Made by a program: the position numbers and the translations under genes. From NCBI GenBank assembly GCA_007751475.1, contig CP036434.1, forward strand, positions 6,639,524 to 6,703,523: a stretch of 64,000 bases of DNA. Direction: 5' to 3'. Positions 1-8,837 of this stretch are shown here, piece after piece. Source of the stretch: Saltatorellus ferox (GTDB lineage: Bacteria > Planctomycetota > UBA1135 > GCA-002686595). A model generated the notes under the pieces. It was not told the origin of the DNA, searched no databases, and was given only the letters and a program-made list of their open reading frames with translations. Within the stretch, counting starts at the first letter, position 1, and every line of letters starts with the position of its first letter.

Positions 1-1188
1 ATAGCGGGCCGTGTAGATCTTGCCGCGGCGCTCGCCGCCGGTGATGCCGGTGACGGCGGGCAGCATCAGCCCGGATCGGTCGAAGGCCATCACGTTTCCG
101 AATCCCTGGAGAGGGCCGGGGTGCGGATCGGTGAGGGTACCGACATGCTGCCAGCTGCCCGCGCTCCCCCGGTGAAACGACTCCACGGTTGCGTCGAGGA
201 GGCCCCACTCGCGCACGTGATATTCGGAGCGCCCGACGACGAGGTCGTCACCCACGAGTCCAAGCGACACGCCGAAGCCCGCGTACGAGCTAGGTCGAGG
301 GTCGAGAACGGCGGCTCCATGACTCCACGCTCCGCTCATTCGTTCGAAGATATGAACGATCCCCGCTCCGAGAAACGGCGGCAGGTCGAATCCGACCGCG
401 GAAGCAGCGATACGGTCGCCGTCGATCTGGAGCCCGTGCCCGCCAAGCACGGTGCCCACCAGCCCCGCGGGCTGCTGGAGGTTCGTCATCAGGTTCCAAC
501 CACCCACCTGGCGCCCGTAGACGAAAAGCGTGCCCGCAGAGTACACGCCTCCGTTGGAGGCTCGCGGCGATGATACGACCAAAGTGTCGCCCTGCAGCGC
601 CACCCGCCGCCCGTGGTCGGGGCTGACGGGAAAACCGGTGCCAGAGAGGGAACCGGCGAGCGTCGCCGAGAGTTGCCAGCCCGCGCCGGTGCGCTCGTAG
701 ACGTAGACCGCGCCTGCAAGGACTCCTCCCTCCGAGGCGGTAGGCGCTCCCACTGCAAGGGTGGTTCCATCCAAAGCAATCGATCCACCGAAGGTCGGAA
801 CGCCAACGGGATCCCCGGGATAGTCCAAGACATCGACCAGGACCCAGTCGCCGAGCTGGCGCTCGAAGACCTCCACCTCCCGGTCGGGGTGACCATGGGA
901 GGCGGCGGCGAAGTCTCCGGAGACCGCGACGGACGATCCGAGCTGATCGAGTGCCAGTCCTTGAATCACCTGGGTGCGGACCCAGTTCGAGCCGACGAGG
1001 TCGAAGAAGTGAACCGAACCCGCCTGGTTGGCCGTCGTTGCGTCGTAGGGCGCGCCTACGACGGCGGTGGTCCCATGGATGTCGACCGCCAGCCCAAAGA
1101 GCGATCCGTCGGAAACGTCCACCGGGGCGAGCACCTGCGGCGAGGCCTGCCAGGCGAGAGCGAGGCATGGAAGGAGAGCGATCATCAT
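1..1188 (-). CDS. Secreted FG-GAP repeat protein, C-terminus beyond window
   Basis: An open minus-strand frame runs off the left edge, so only the first 396 residues are visible. It starts at a double Met (1188 or 1185), followed by a short hydrophobic signal peptide (MMIALLPCLALAWQAS). The mature part repeats units of about 50-60 residues with beta-propeller FG-GAP signatures such as TAVVGAPYDATTANQAGSV followed by a VHFFDL strand. FG-GAP repeats occur in integrin-like propellers and in many exported planctomycete proteins, so an extracellular or cell-surface role is inferred. No catalytic residues are seen. The repeat signature and signal peptide are clear; the function is not known. Confidence 0.8.
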   Translation of the reverse strand, partial: MMIALLPCLALAWQASPQVLAPVDVSDGSLFGLAVDIHGTTAVVGAPYDATTANQAGSVHFFDLVGSNWVRTQVIQGLALDQLGSSVAVSGDFAAASHGHPDREVEVFERQLGDWVLVDVLDYPGDPVGVPTFGGSIALDGTTLAVGAPTASEGGVLAGAVYVYERTGAGWQLSATLAGSLSGTGFPVSPDHGRRVALQGDTLVVSSPRASNGGVYSAGTLFVYGRQVGGWNLMTNLQQPAGLVGTVLGGHGLQIDGDRIAASAVGFDLPPFLGAGIVHIFERMSGAWSHGAAVLDPRPSSYAGFGVSLGLVGDDLVVGRSEYHVREWGLLDATVESFHRGSAGSWQHVGTLTDPHPGPLQGFGNVMAFDRSGLMLPAVTGITGGERRGKIYTARY

Positions 1189-1678
1189 GGAAGCGAGATT
1201 GGGAAGAGCCGAACGATCATCGAAGGCAAAGGATGCGCCATGGGAAGTGACGCCCCTCGCACCGCTGAGTCTGAAGCATCAAGGACAATCTCGCCACGGA
1301 AACAGGCAGGAGCGGCCAGAGGCAGCCTCCGCCTGCACGTACGCTGACGTCGAACCAGCGGATGCTCTGATGGAGACGGCCATATCACCCTGAGCCGGGC
1401 CATGAACTGCCAAAGTGGTCAGGAGTGCTGGTCGAAGTGCCCGCCCCTGACTCATCCATTCAGATCAACGTCCCGCTCGATCTGGCTGCACTACCGGCGC
1501 CCATGGTCACTCGCCGCCCGGCACTGGCCATCAAAGACTGGTACTTTCGAACTTGTTTCCGCGACCAGGTGGTTCCATCGTTCTTCCACTTGTCGCACGC
1601 CGCCAGTATCGACTTCTGCTGACAGGCTTTTGCCGTGGGCGCGCTGATCCAACCCACTGGGAAAACCTTTCGACGAAG
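1189..1678. other. Intergenic stretch with no recognisable gene
   Basis: This 490-bp gap lies between the minus-strand FG-GAP gene and the plus-strand DUF2071 gene. The short open frames on both strands have no recognisable family, signal peptide or plausible codon pattern. It should contain the two divergent promoters. I see no clear hairpin or repeat. Confidence 0.5.
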
Positions 1679-2452
1679 ATGTCCCATGTATTGACGATGA
1701 CCTGGGCGCGCCTTTGCTTTCTGCATTGGCCCATGCCGGTCGAACTCCTGCGACCACGCATCCCGGCCGAGCTGGAGATCGACACCTTCGAAGGCCAGGC
1801 CTGGGTCGGCGTCGTGCCCTTCGAGATGCAGGCGGTTCGCTTTCGCTTCTTGCCGCCGCTCCCCACGGCGCACCGGTTTCCCGAGCTCAATCTGAGGACG
1901 TACGTCCGCCATCGCGGCCGAAGCGGCGAAACCCCTGGCGTCTGGTTCTTTAGCCTCGACGCCTCATCCGCGCTGACCGTGCTCGGCGCGCGGGCGACGT
2001 TTTCACTGCCCTATATGCACGCGCGGATGGCGATGAACGAGCCTTTGACGGCCGGCAGCTGGATCCAGTACCGATCCGAGCGCACGCATCGCGGCGAGCC
2101 GCCCGCTCGCTTCGAGGGCCGCTATCGGCCTTCGGGACCGGCCGTGACGAGTCAGCGAGGCACCCTCGAGCATTTCCTGACCGAACGCTACGCCCTGTTC
2201 GCCCAGGCGGGCTACGGCGTTCCCAGGAAACTCCTCGGTGGCGCCCTTCGCTCACCTCTGCTCCGCGGTGACATCCAGCATGCGCACTGGCCGCTGCAGC
2301 CCGCCGAGGCCGAGATCGAGCGGTGCGACATATTCCGACTGATCGGCCTGGACGAACCGCCCGCGGGTGAGCCTTTGGCCCACTACGCCGAGTCGATTCC
2401 AGTCCGGGCATTCCGGCCTGTTCCCGCCGGGGACGCCCGTCGCGCTCCCTGA
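1679..2452 (+). CDS. DUF2071 (YqjF-like) family protein
   Basis: A 257-residue cytoplasmic protein with the family's usual opening, MTWARLCFLHWPMPVELLR, followed by the IDTFEGQAWVGVVPFEM strand region and a later LRTYVRHRGRSG segment. These are diagnostic of DUF2071, whose biochemical role is unknown. The frame is open upstream to 1553, but the family normally begins just before this motif, so the ATG at 1679 is preferred; the ATG at 1697 is also possible. No signal peptide or membrane segment is visible. It stands alone between secreted-protein genes, so context does not suggest a function. Confidence 0.75.
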   Translation: MSHVLTMTWARLCFLHWPMPVELLRPRIPAELEIDTFEGQAWVGVVPFEMQAVRFRFLPPLPTAHRFPELNLRTYVRHRGRSGETPGVWFFSLDASSALTVLGARATFSLPYMHARMAMNEPLTAGSWIQYRSERTHRGEPPARFEGRYRPSGPAVTSQRGTLEHFLTERYALFAQAGYGVPRKLLGGALRSPLLRGDIQHAHWPLQPAEAEIERCDIFRLIGLDEPPAGEPLAHYAESIPVRAFRPVPAGDARRAP

Positions 2453-2694
2453 CGGCGGCCCTCCATCACGGGTCGCCCGCGCGTGAGCTGACGAGGCACC
2501 GACGCCAGACCGACGGACTCAAGTGTGCTGGTCGAGGCCTGAACGGCAAGCGCCGCGGCCAAGTCGGCCAGCGGAAGCCGTGGCCGTATCGACCGCAGCG
2601 TAGCGAAGAAACGCACGAATGGAGGTGGTCGCCGAGCGACCCCCGGCAGGGACACAGCGGGTCCGTCCCCCTTCCTCTCCCACGCTCCCCGCCC

Positions 2695-4305
2695 ATGTTC
2701 ATCGCAGCCCTCGCTCTCCTCTCCCTGGCCGCCCCCCAGGACGCCGTCGCCGTCCTCCAGACGGGCGACGTCCTCACGGGCGGACTCACCGTGAGTTCCA
2801 TCTATAGCCAGGCCGTGTCGAACACGGGCTCCTGGGTCGCTGTGGCGAACACGACCGACGCCTCGTCGACTTCCGGGACCGTCATCGTCCAGGACGGTCT
2901 CGTTCTGATGCGCGAGGGCGACACGCTGCTCACGGGCGAGCGCGTCCGCTACATCGTTACCGCCGACATCAGCCCGACGGGCACGGTGGCGACGGCCGTC
3001 ACCGTCTACGACGCCAGCGGCACGACGGGCTCGATCGGCAAGCTCGCCATCGACGGGCGCGTCGTGCTCTCCAGGGGAGACGCCCTCGTCGGGCCGAACG
3101 TGCCCGCCGGCGCCGAGGTCCTCCAGATCAACGACGTTCGCCACCGCGGCGCGATCACCCTCATCAGCGGCACCATCCGCGACAACGCCCAGGGCGAGCG
3201 TGACGCGCTTCTGCTCTTCCAGGGGATCGGCTCCGTGACGCGCACCGTCGACATCCTCGCGCTTGAAGGCGCGCCCACCCCCGGGCTCTCTGCCCCCTTC
3301 ACGAGCTTGAACTCGCGGATGGCCCTGGCCTCCGACGGGACGGCGGCTGCGCCGGTCAGGATCGGCACGTTCTCGAACGGGACGACAGCGGTCGTCACCG
3401 ACCAGGGCGGAATCATGGAGGAGGGCATGCCAGGTCCGTTCCCGGGCTCGACCTGGAGCGCCTACCAGGGCCCCACCGTGGCCGCCGCCACCGGCGGCCG
3501 CTACGCCTTCTGCGCCCACGTCCTGGAGGCCGGCGGAACGGCGACTGACGTCCTCATGGTCGACGGCGCCATTCTCGCCCAGCTAGGTCAGCCCCACCCC
3601 GCCTACCCCGCCAACCCCATCGTCAACCTGGGCGAAGTACCGCTCGAGCGCAGCAGCGCGGGCGAGGTCTTCTACACCTCGCTCGTCTCCGGCGTGGGCC
3701 GCGTGCTCGCGGTCGATGACGAGCCGCTGCTCGTCCAAAACACGAGCCAGGCCAGCGGGATCCCGATCATGTCTCTCGGCGGAGCGACGAACTCGCTCGC
3801 GATCTCGGACAGCGGCGACTACGTCCTGATCCAGGCAGGGCTCGCCAACGGCCAGCTCGCGCTCGCGCTCGTCGAACGCTCCGTCGGCGTTGCCACCGGA
3901 TGCGCCGTCACGGCGAACTCCACGGGCGCGCCGTCCGCGCTGCGCGGCGACGGCTCCGCGTTCGCCTCGGAGAACCGACTGGTCCTGGAGGCCACGGACC
4001 TTCCGCGGTTCTCGTTCGGCTACCTGAACACCTCGCCGTCATCGGGCTTCGTGGCGAACCCGGCCGGAAGCGCCGGCAACCTGTGCCTCGGCGGCTCCGT
4101 GGGGCGCTTCATCGACCAGGTCGGACAGAGCGGCTCGTCGGGTACGATCACCACCGTGGTCGACACGACGAGGATCCCGCAGCCGCTCGGCGCAGCCGCC
4201 GCTCAGCCCGGCGCCACGTGGTACTTCCAGCTCTGGCACCGCGACTCGAGTTCGAGCGGCCCGACGTCGAACTTCTCGAGCTCGCTGGCCGTGACGTTCC
4301 GCTGA
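2695..4305 (+). CDS. Secreted protein with shared C-terminal domain
   Basis: A 536-residue exported protein with a signal peptide at residues 1-14 (MFIAALALLSLAAPQD). Residues about 20-400 are repetitive beta-rich sequence with recurring units of the type VIVQDGLVLMREGDTLL and LAIDGRVVLSRGDAL, suggesting a propeller-like body. Residues about 402-536 form the C-terminal domain shared with the proteins at 4375, 27611 and 58811: a Cys followed by NSTG, then NPAGSAGNLCLGGSVGR, then WYFQLWHRD and SNFS near the end. The domain always lies at the extreme C-terminus, so a role in folding, secretion or surface retention is inferred. No enzyme motif is seen. Confidence 0.8.
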   Translation: MFIAALALLSLAAPQDAVAVLQTGDVLTGGLTVSSIYSQAVSNTGSWVAVANTTDASSTSGTVIVQDGLVLMREGDTLLTGERVRYIVTADISPTGTVATAVTVYDASGTTGSIGKLAIDGRVVLSRGDALVGPNVPAGAEVLQINDVRHRGAITLISGTIRDNAQGERDALLLFQGIGSVTRTVDILALEGAPTPGLSAPFTSLNSRMALASDGTAAAPVRIGTFSNGTTAVVTDQGGIMEEGMPGPFPGSTWSAYQGPTVAAATGGRYAFCAHVLEAGGTATDVLMVDGAILAQLGQPHPAYPANPIVNLGEVPLERSSAGEVFYTSLVSGVGRVLAVDDEPLLVQNTSQASGIPIMSLGGATNSLAISDSGDYVLIQAGLANGQLALALVERSVGVATGCAVTANSTGAPSALRGDGSAFASENRLVLEATDLPRFSFGYLNTSPSSGFVANPAGSAGNLCLGGSVGRFIDQVGQSGSSGTITTVVDTTRIPQPLGAAAAQPGATWYFQLWHRDSSSSGPTSNFSSSLAVTFR

Positions 4306-4332
4306 TACGGACCGAAACGCGGCGAGGTCACC

Positions 4333-4370
4333 GATGAGCCCCGTTCGCGCGGCCGCGAACGGGGCTCATC
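4333..4370. terminator. Bidirectional hairpin terminator between convergent genes
   Basis: A perfect inverted repeat with 17-bp arms (GATGAGCCCCGTTCGCG and its complement) and a 4-nt loop lies 27 bp after one stop codon and 4 bp from the other. It sits between two convergent genes, so it probably terminates both. There is no long T-tract, as is common in very G+C-rich genomes. Confidence 0.8.
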
Positions 4371-4374
4371 CGGC

Positions 4375-5340
4375 TCACTGGAAGTCGACCTGCAAACCGT
4401 TGCTGAAGTTCGACGTGGCCGAACCGCCGACGCTGTCGCGGAACCAGGTCTGGAAGTTCCAGGTGTCCCCGGCGATGACCGCGACCGCTCCGGTCGGCTG
4501 GGGAATCGCCGCAAGGTCGATCGCCAGGCTGAAGCTTCCCGTCGCGCCCGACTGCTGAATCTGGCCAGCACCGACGTAGCGGCCGATGCTGCCCAGAATA
4601 CAGAGGTTGCCCGCGCTACCGGCGGGGTTCATCACGAAGCCCTGGGTCTGGCTCACGATGAAGAAGCCGAAAGAAGACTGCGGAAGCTGCGACGCCAGGA
4701 GCGTGACATCGTTGTCGCCGACGGAGGAGCTTCCATCTGCCTCCAGCAGGGCTGGCTGCCCCGTGGAGTTCGAGTTCACCGAGCAGTAGGCCGTCCCCAC
4801 CCCGTCCGAGGTTCCGCGGACCTCGAGCCGGTTGAAGAAGGTGCTGATTCCTCCGTTGAACTCGTAGTTCAGCGCGGTAGCACCTGCGCCTGTGGGAAGC
4901 GTGGCAGGACTGGATCCCTCCCAGAGGAACGCATCACCCGCCATGGGAATCGACCGTAGATAGACCCAGTAGCTGGCTCCTGGACTCAAGGTGAAGGAGG
5001 ATCCCGCCGTGAACGTGAAGTCTGCCTGGCCGACCAAGGCAGCGGGATTGTCCAGCGTGAAGACCGGGCTACCGGGCGTACCGCCAGCGTCAGACCAGAT
5101 CTCGAGCAGTGGCGTGATCATGGCCCCCGTGACGTTCAACGAAAGGATGACTTCCTCGAGCGCGTAGGGGGTCGCGCCCATGGTGAAACCGAACGCCTTG
5201 TACTGCGTCGTGGCGGTACCGCCAAAGGCCGTCCCGGTGCCGAGTCCACTGGAGAAGTTGCTGATGATGACGTCGTTCGCCAGCGACGGCATGGCGAGGA
5301 GACAGCTGACGGCGGCGAGCCAGGGGGTGGAGACTCTCAT
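4375..5340 (-). CDS. Secreted choice-of-anchor-like protein with shared C-terminal domain
   Basis: A 321-residue exported protein with signal peptide MRVSTPWLAAVSCLLAMPSLA. Residues about 22-180 resemble the choice-of-anchor R type beta-sandwich seen before C-terminal sorting signals (NFSSGLGTG, YKAFGFTMG, PGASYWVYLRS). Residues about 183-321 are the same C-terminal domain as in the convergent neighbour: Cys, NSTGQPA, NPAGSAGNLC, GSIGRY, PTGAVAVIAGDTWNFQTW, TSNFS. It is convergent with the gene ending at 4305 and shares a terminator with it. No catalytic motif is visible; it is probably a surface or matrix protein. Confidence 0.75.
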   Translation of the reverse strand: MRVSTPWLAAVSCLLAMPSLANDVIISNFSSGLGTGTAFGGTATTQYKAFGFTMGATPYALEEVILSLNVTGAMITPLLEIWSDAGGTPGSPVFTLDNPAALVGQADFTFTAGSSFTLSPGASYWVYLRSIPMAGDAFLWEGSSPATLPTGAGATALNYEFNGGISTFFNRLEVRGTSDGVGTAYCSVNSNSTGQPALLEADGSSSVGDNDVTLLASQLPQSSFGFFIVSQTQGFVMNPAGSAGNLCILGSIGRYVGAGQIQQSGATGSFSLAIDLAAIPQPTGAVAVIAGDTWNFQTWFRDSVGGSATSNFSNGLQVDFQ

Positions 5341-5427
5341 GATCGTGGGGTGGGGACTGGGGTTGTGAGGACTGCGAACAGACGGTCCCCAGCGTAGCCA
5401 ATCGCCAGATTCTCGCTGAAGTAAGTG

Positions 5428-6063
5428 TCAGACCGTCGTCGTGAGCACACCCAGGTGCGCCGCCTCGCAGGAACGAAGGAAAGCGCGAAAGGCATCCTCC
5501 TTTCCGTGAAGCCGCACGAGGTAGACGTCCGCCCCGCTATCGGCCCGGCTCTCGAAGAGCGTCGAGAGCCGGAGCCCGTGGACGACGCACAGCGCCGCGA
5601 TATCCGGCCGCGGAAGCCGATCTTCGTGGGTCCAGACCAGCGTCACGGCCCGGCCGCCCGCCTGCGTGAAGTGGTCCGCAAACCCGCGCAGGAGATCCGT
5701 GATCGTCACCATTCCCACGAGCTTGCCCTGGTCCACGACCGGCATGCAGCCGATGCGTGCGGCCTGCATCTCCAGCGCGATCCTGTCGATGGGATCGTTG
5801 AGTTCACAGGTTCTCGGGTCGCGGGCCATCACCGTGCCGATGAGCACGCGGACGGTGTCCTCGGCCGGCGTATCGAGATCCGCGATGAGGAAGGGCAACG
5901 CCCGCGTCAGGTCACGCTCGGAAACCACCCCCACCAGCTCCCCATCCTCCAGCACCGCCGCGTGGCGGATACAGTTTCGCTGGAACATCTCGAAGACGTC
6001 CCTGCAAAGCTCGTCGGGCCCCACGCTTCGGGGGCTCCTCGTCATCGAGTGTCGAATCAGCAT
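5428..6063 (-). CDS. CBS-domain protein with C-terminal ACT-like domain
   Basis: A 211-residue cytoplasmic protein. Two CBS motifs are visible: one around residues 9-60 (CIRHAAVLEDGELVGVVSER) and one around 75-130 (RIGCMPVVDQGKLVGMVT), which would pair as an adenosine-ligand sensor. The last 75 residues (AVTLVWTHED onward) look like a small ACT-type regulatory fold. The frame is open far upstream, but only sequence from MLIRHSMTR has protein-like character, so the start is placed at 6063; ATG 6045 is an alternative. It follows an exported enzyme-like gene by 44 bp and may share its transcript. Ligand and target are unknown. Confidence 0.8.
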   Translation of the reverse strand: MLIRHSMTRSPRSVGPDELCRDVFEMFQRNCIRHAAVLEDGELVGVVSERDLTRALPFLIADLDTPAEDTVRVLIGTVMARDPRTCELNDPIDRIALEMQAARIGCMPVVDQGKLVGMVTITDLLRGFADHFTQAGGRAVTLVWTHEDRLPRPDIAALCVVHGLRLSTLFESRADSGADVYLVRLHGKEDAFRAFLRSCEAAHLGVLTTTV

Positions 6064-6107
6064 CGCAGGGGAGGTATCGGCCGACCCGGTCCGACCCTGA
6101 ACCTGGA

Positions 6108-7964
6108 TTACCGGCCCTCTACCTTCAGGAGCGGCGCCTCCAGCTTGCCGCCCACCACGTAGACCACCTCGTCGAAGCGTTTCCATGGCCTGCGGGAAGG
6201 AAGTAGCCCCGCGGCGACCAGTCCGTCCTCGGCGACCACGTTGAGCAGGAGCGCGCGCTCTCCGGATACGTATGCGCGATGAAGCACGACCTTCTCCACG
6301 CCGGTGAGCTCGCCACCTTGGATGTGGAAGAACTGACCCGGTTCGACCTTCCCGCCGCGCAGCGCGCTTCGATAGCTCTCGACGAAATCGTTGTAGTTCC
6401 GCGCCCACGCCTTGTGGGTTTCCGGCATCACGTCGCGGACGTCGTCGAAGTCGTAGCCAATGGACCCCACCATCATCGTCGCCACCTGTCCCCGCGTCGG
6501 TTCGAAGCGCTGGTCGAGGTACGGCGCCTCCCACCAAGTCCCGTCCTGGCGAACGGCCGTTCGGTCCGCGTGGGCGGCCCCCATCTTGAAGACCACGAGA
6601 CCTCGCTCCAGCTCCGACGGGACGAAACGATCGCCGTGGAACTCCGTGATGTTGCGCAGGATCGAACGCTGACGTTCCCCCAGCTGCCTGGCTCCGCCCT
6701 GAACGAGCGCTGCTTCCTCCAGGTTCGTGAGCGCGTTCCCGACGAATGCCGACGACATCCATGGGAGCGGCGACGCGGCCGATTCGTGTTCCCCCAGGAT
6801 CCCGCGAAGGCGGCCGATCTCCTTCAAGACCGCCGCTGAGGTGATCCGCTCGGGTAGCTCCACCTCGAACTCCGAGTCGATCGCCCGGAAGTACGCCGCG
6901 AGCGCGTCCTCGAGCGTCCGACGAAAGTCGAACTCGGCGTCGAGACAGGCCACCACGACCCTCGACTCAGGGCTCTCGCGGTTCCAGACCCGGACCGAAT
7001 CAAGAAGTTCCCTGGTGAGCGCCGAGATCACGAGCGGGCGAAGGGACGTCTTCCAGAAGCGCTCGGCCTCCTCATCCGAGGCGATCGTCACGTAGTGATC
7101 GAAGTGCGCGGAGTGGGAATAGGACGTCTCCAGGAAAAGCGTCGAGATGCGCCGCTCCTGCAGCAGCCAGCCAAGCACGTCCAGGAAGAGTCGATTGATC
7201 GCTCCGTTCCAGTGGGACTCGCCGAAGAAGAGCACGCGCGGCTCCTCCACCAGGGCTCCGAGGCGGCGCTGGAACTCGTCGGCCAGCCCCGAGCCACCCT
7301 CGTTCGCGTGGACCGGCGAGAGATCCACCGCAGAGAGGGCGTCCTTCACGGGGCCCAGCTCCTTCTCGAGTGCCTCCGGGGACGGCAACGCGGGAAAGAA
7401 CCCGGTGCTCTTCAGCTCGAGGTCGCCGAAGCGATGGTCTCCTTCCAGCTCCACGCGCCCCATGAGCGTGACCGTCGCGGCCCTCCGCCCTGTGCGCACG
7501 CCGAAGATCTGCCGGAACCCGACACCCGTCGTCCCCGTGTAGGCCAAACGCGTTCCGTCGGCATTCCTCACGTAGATCCCTGTCTCGGGATCCGCGAACG
7601 TCCTACCGCCAAGGGTGACGGTCGCGCCCCCGATCCCCCCGATCCGCAGGAGCGGTGCTAGCCACTCGGGATGCCGAAAGCCGTCGGCGGGTCCCAGGAA
7701 CACCGTCGGACCCGAAGGCGCCGCCTCGAGCGTCGACTCGGGAACCAGCCGCCCCTTCATCGCGGCTCGGCCCTGGTAGAAGTCGAACATCCGACGGGCG
7801 AAGGCGCTGAGTTCGGCGTTCTCCTCTTCCTCCAGAGACGCAGCGAGTACCCACGTCCACGCGGCGGCCTGGTCTTGTACAGCGGCCGCGTCTTGCGCAG
7901 CGGACGAGGCGAAGGGAGCGAGCCACGAGCAGACGATGACGAGGCGAGCAAGGAAACATGCCAT
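6108..7964 (-). CDS. Exported erythromycin-esterase/ChaN-like protein
   Basis: A 618-residue protein with signal peptide MACFLARLVIVCSWLAPFASS. The second half carries features of the EreA/ChaN/TraB-like superfamily: VLFFGESHWNGAINR with adjacent Glu and His, a STLFLETSYS strand, and a late VVFKMGAAHADRT strand with His. These are typical positions for metal or catalytic residues in that fold. The N-terminal 250 residues are unassigned. The frame extends further upstream, but the sequence there is low-complexity Arg-rich and overlaps the nei gene, so ATG 7964 is used. True EreA proteins are intracellular esterases; an exported homologue probably does something else. Confidence 0.6.
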   Translation of the reverse strand: MACFLARLVIVCSWLAPFASSAAQDAAAVQDQAAAWTWVLAASLEEEENAELSAFARRMFDFYQGRAAMKGRLVPESTLEAAPSGPTVFLGPADGFRHPEWLAPLLRIGGIGGATVTLGGRTFADPETGIYVRNADGTRLAYTGTTGVGFRQIFGVRTGRRAATVTLMGRVELEGDHRFGDLELKSTGFFPALPSPEALEKELGPVKDALSAVDLSPVHANEGGSGLADEFQRRLGALVEEPRVLFFGESHWNGAINRLFLDVLGWLLQERRISTLFLETSYSHSAHFDHYVTIASDEEAERFWKTSLRPLVISALTRELLDSVRVWNRESPESRVVVACLDAEFDFRRTLEDALAAYFRAIDSEFEVELPERITSAAVLKEIGRLRGILGEHESAASPLPWMSSAFVGNALTNLEEAALVQGGARQLGERQRSILRNITEFHGDRFVPSELERGLVVFKMGAAHADRTAVRQDGTWWEAPYLDQRFEPTRGQVATMMVGSIGYDFDDVRDVMPETHKAWARNYNDFVESYRSALRGGKVEPGQFFHIQGGELTGVEKVVLHRAYVSGERALLLNVVAEDGLVAAGLLPSRRPWKRFDEVVYVVGGKLEAPLLKVEGR

Positions 7965-7983
7965 GCCCCGAGGATACCAGCAC

Positions 7984-8832
7984 TCAAGCCCCCCCGGCAG
8001 CCGACGCGCGCGGTGCCGGCTGGCATCCCTCGCAGAGGTAGAGCCGCCGCGATCCGACCTCGATCTTCTCCAGCTTCCTGCCGCACTCGGGGCACGGCAG
8101 TCCCTCCCGCGCGAACGCCGCGTGCCGATAGAGCCTGCGCGGGACGCCCTGGGCCTTGGCCTCCGCCACGCGCGCCGGGCAGTCCGTGATCCCACCGGTG
8201 CGATAGGACTGACGCGTCACGTCCAGGATCCAGCGCGCGAGGTCCGCGCGATCGCCCGGGTCCAGGTCCTTCGGCCGCCAGCTCGGATGCAGCCCCGACC
8301 ACCACAGGATCTCGGAGCGCAGGTAGTTGCCGAGGCCGCTGACGAAGGACTGATCCAGCAGGAGCGCCCCGAGATTGCGCCCGGAGAAGCGCCGGTCCTC
8401 CATCTGCGCGATCACCTCCTCGGCCCGTACGCGCGGGTCCACCGCGTCGGGACCGAGCTTCACGAGGTAGGGATGGACCTCTTCCTCGGAAGGACTCAGC
8501 ACTTCGATTTCCGACGCGCTGTAGAGCAGCGCCGACTTGCGCTCGGTCTGGATCTCCATACGCAGCGAACGCCCCGTCTTCGGGTAGAGCCCCGCGCCGC
8601 GCACGTACCACTTTCCGTAGAGCTGATTGTGGCTGTAGACCGCGTAGCCGAGGTCGAAGCGCGTGAGGATCGCCTTGCCGCGGGCCTCGACCGCCGTCAC
8701 GGTGGCGCCCGTCAGCTGCGCCTCCCACGGGTGCAACCTCGGGAGGCCGAAGTGAACGAGCTGGGCTCGCTCGCCTGCGATGGCGGCCGCGATCTGATCG
8801 GCGGCGCGGTGAATCTCGGGACCTTCTGGCAT
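7984..8832 (-). CDS. nei: Fpg/Nei family DNA glycosylase/AP lyase (endonuclease VIII-like)
   Basis: A 282-residue base-excision-repair enzyme that removes oxidised bases and nicks the abasic site. The mature N-terminus MPEGPEIHRAA supplies the catalytic Pro2 and Glu3; Lys53 in ARGKAILTRF is the conserved beta-clamp lysine. The middle contains the helix-two-turn-helix region (GLGNYLRSEILWWSGLHP). The C-terminal zinc finger is complete (CPEC and CEGC, four cysteines). MPEGPE, rather than MPELPE, favours Nei over MutM. The start at 8832 is fixed because Pro2 must be exposed. It begins 5 bp after the upstream epimerase gene, so the two are probably cotranscribed. Confidence 0.92.
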   Translation of the reverse strand: MPEGPEIHRAADQIAAAIAGERAQLVHFGLPRLHPWEAQLTGATVTAVEARGKAILTRFDLGYAVYSHNQLYGKWYVRGAGLYPKTGRSLRMEIQTERKSALLYSASEIEVLSPSEEEVHPYLVKLGPDAVDPRVRAEEVIAQMEDRRFSGRNLGALLLDQSFVSGLGNYLRSEILWWSGLHPSWRPKDLDPGDRADLARWILDVTRQSYRTGGITDCPARVAEAKAQGVPRRLYRHAAFAREGLPCPECGRKLEKIEVGSRRLYLCEGCQPAPRASAAGGA

Positions 8833-8837
8833 GACGG

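Noticed and set aside
1189..1678. Several small frames between the first two genes considered as short genes
   Set aside because: None has a family resemblance, a signal peptide, or a plausible start, and they overlap each other on both strands.
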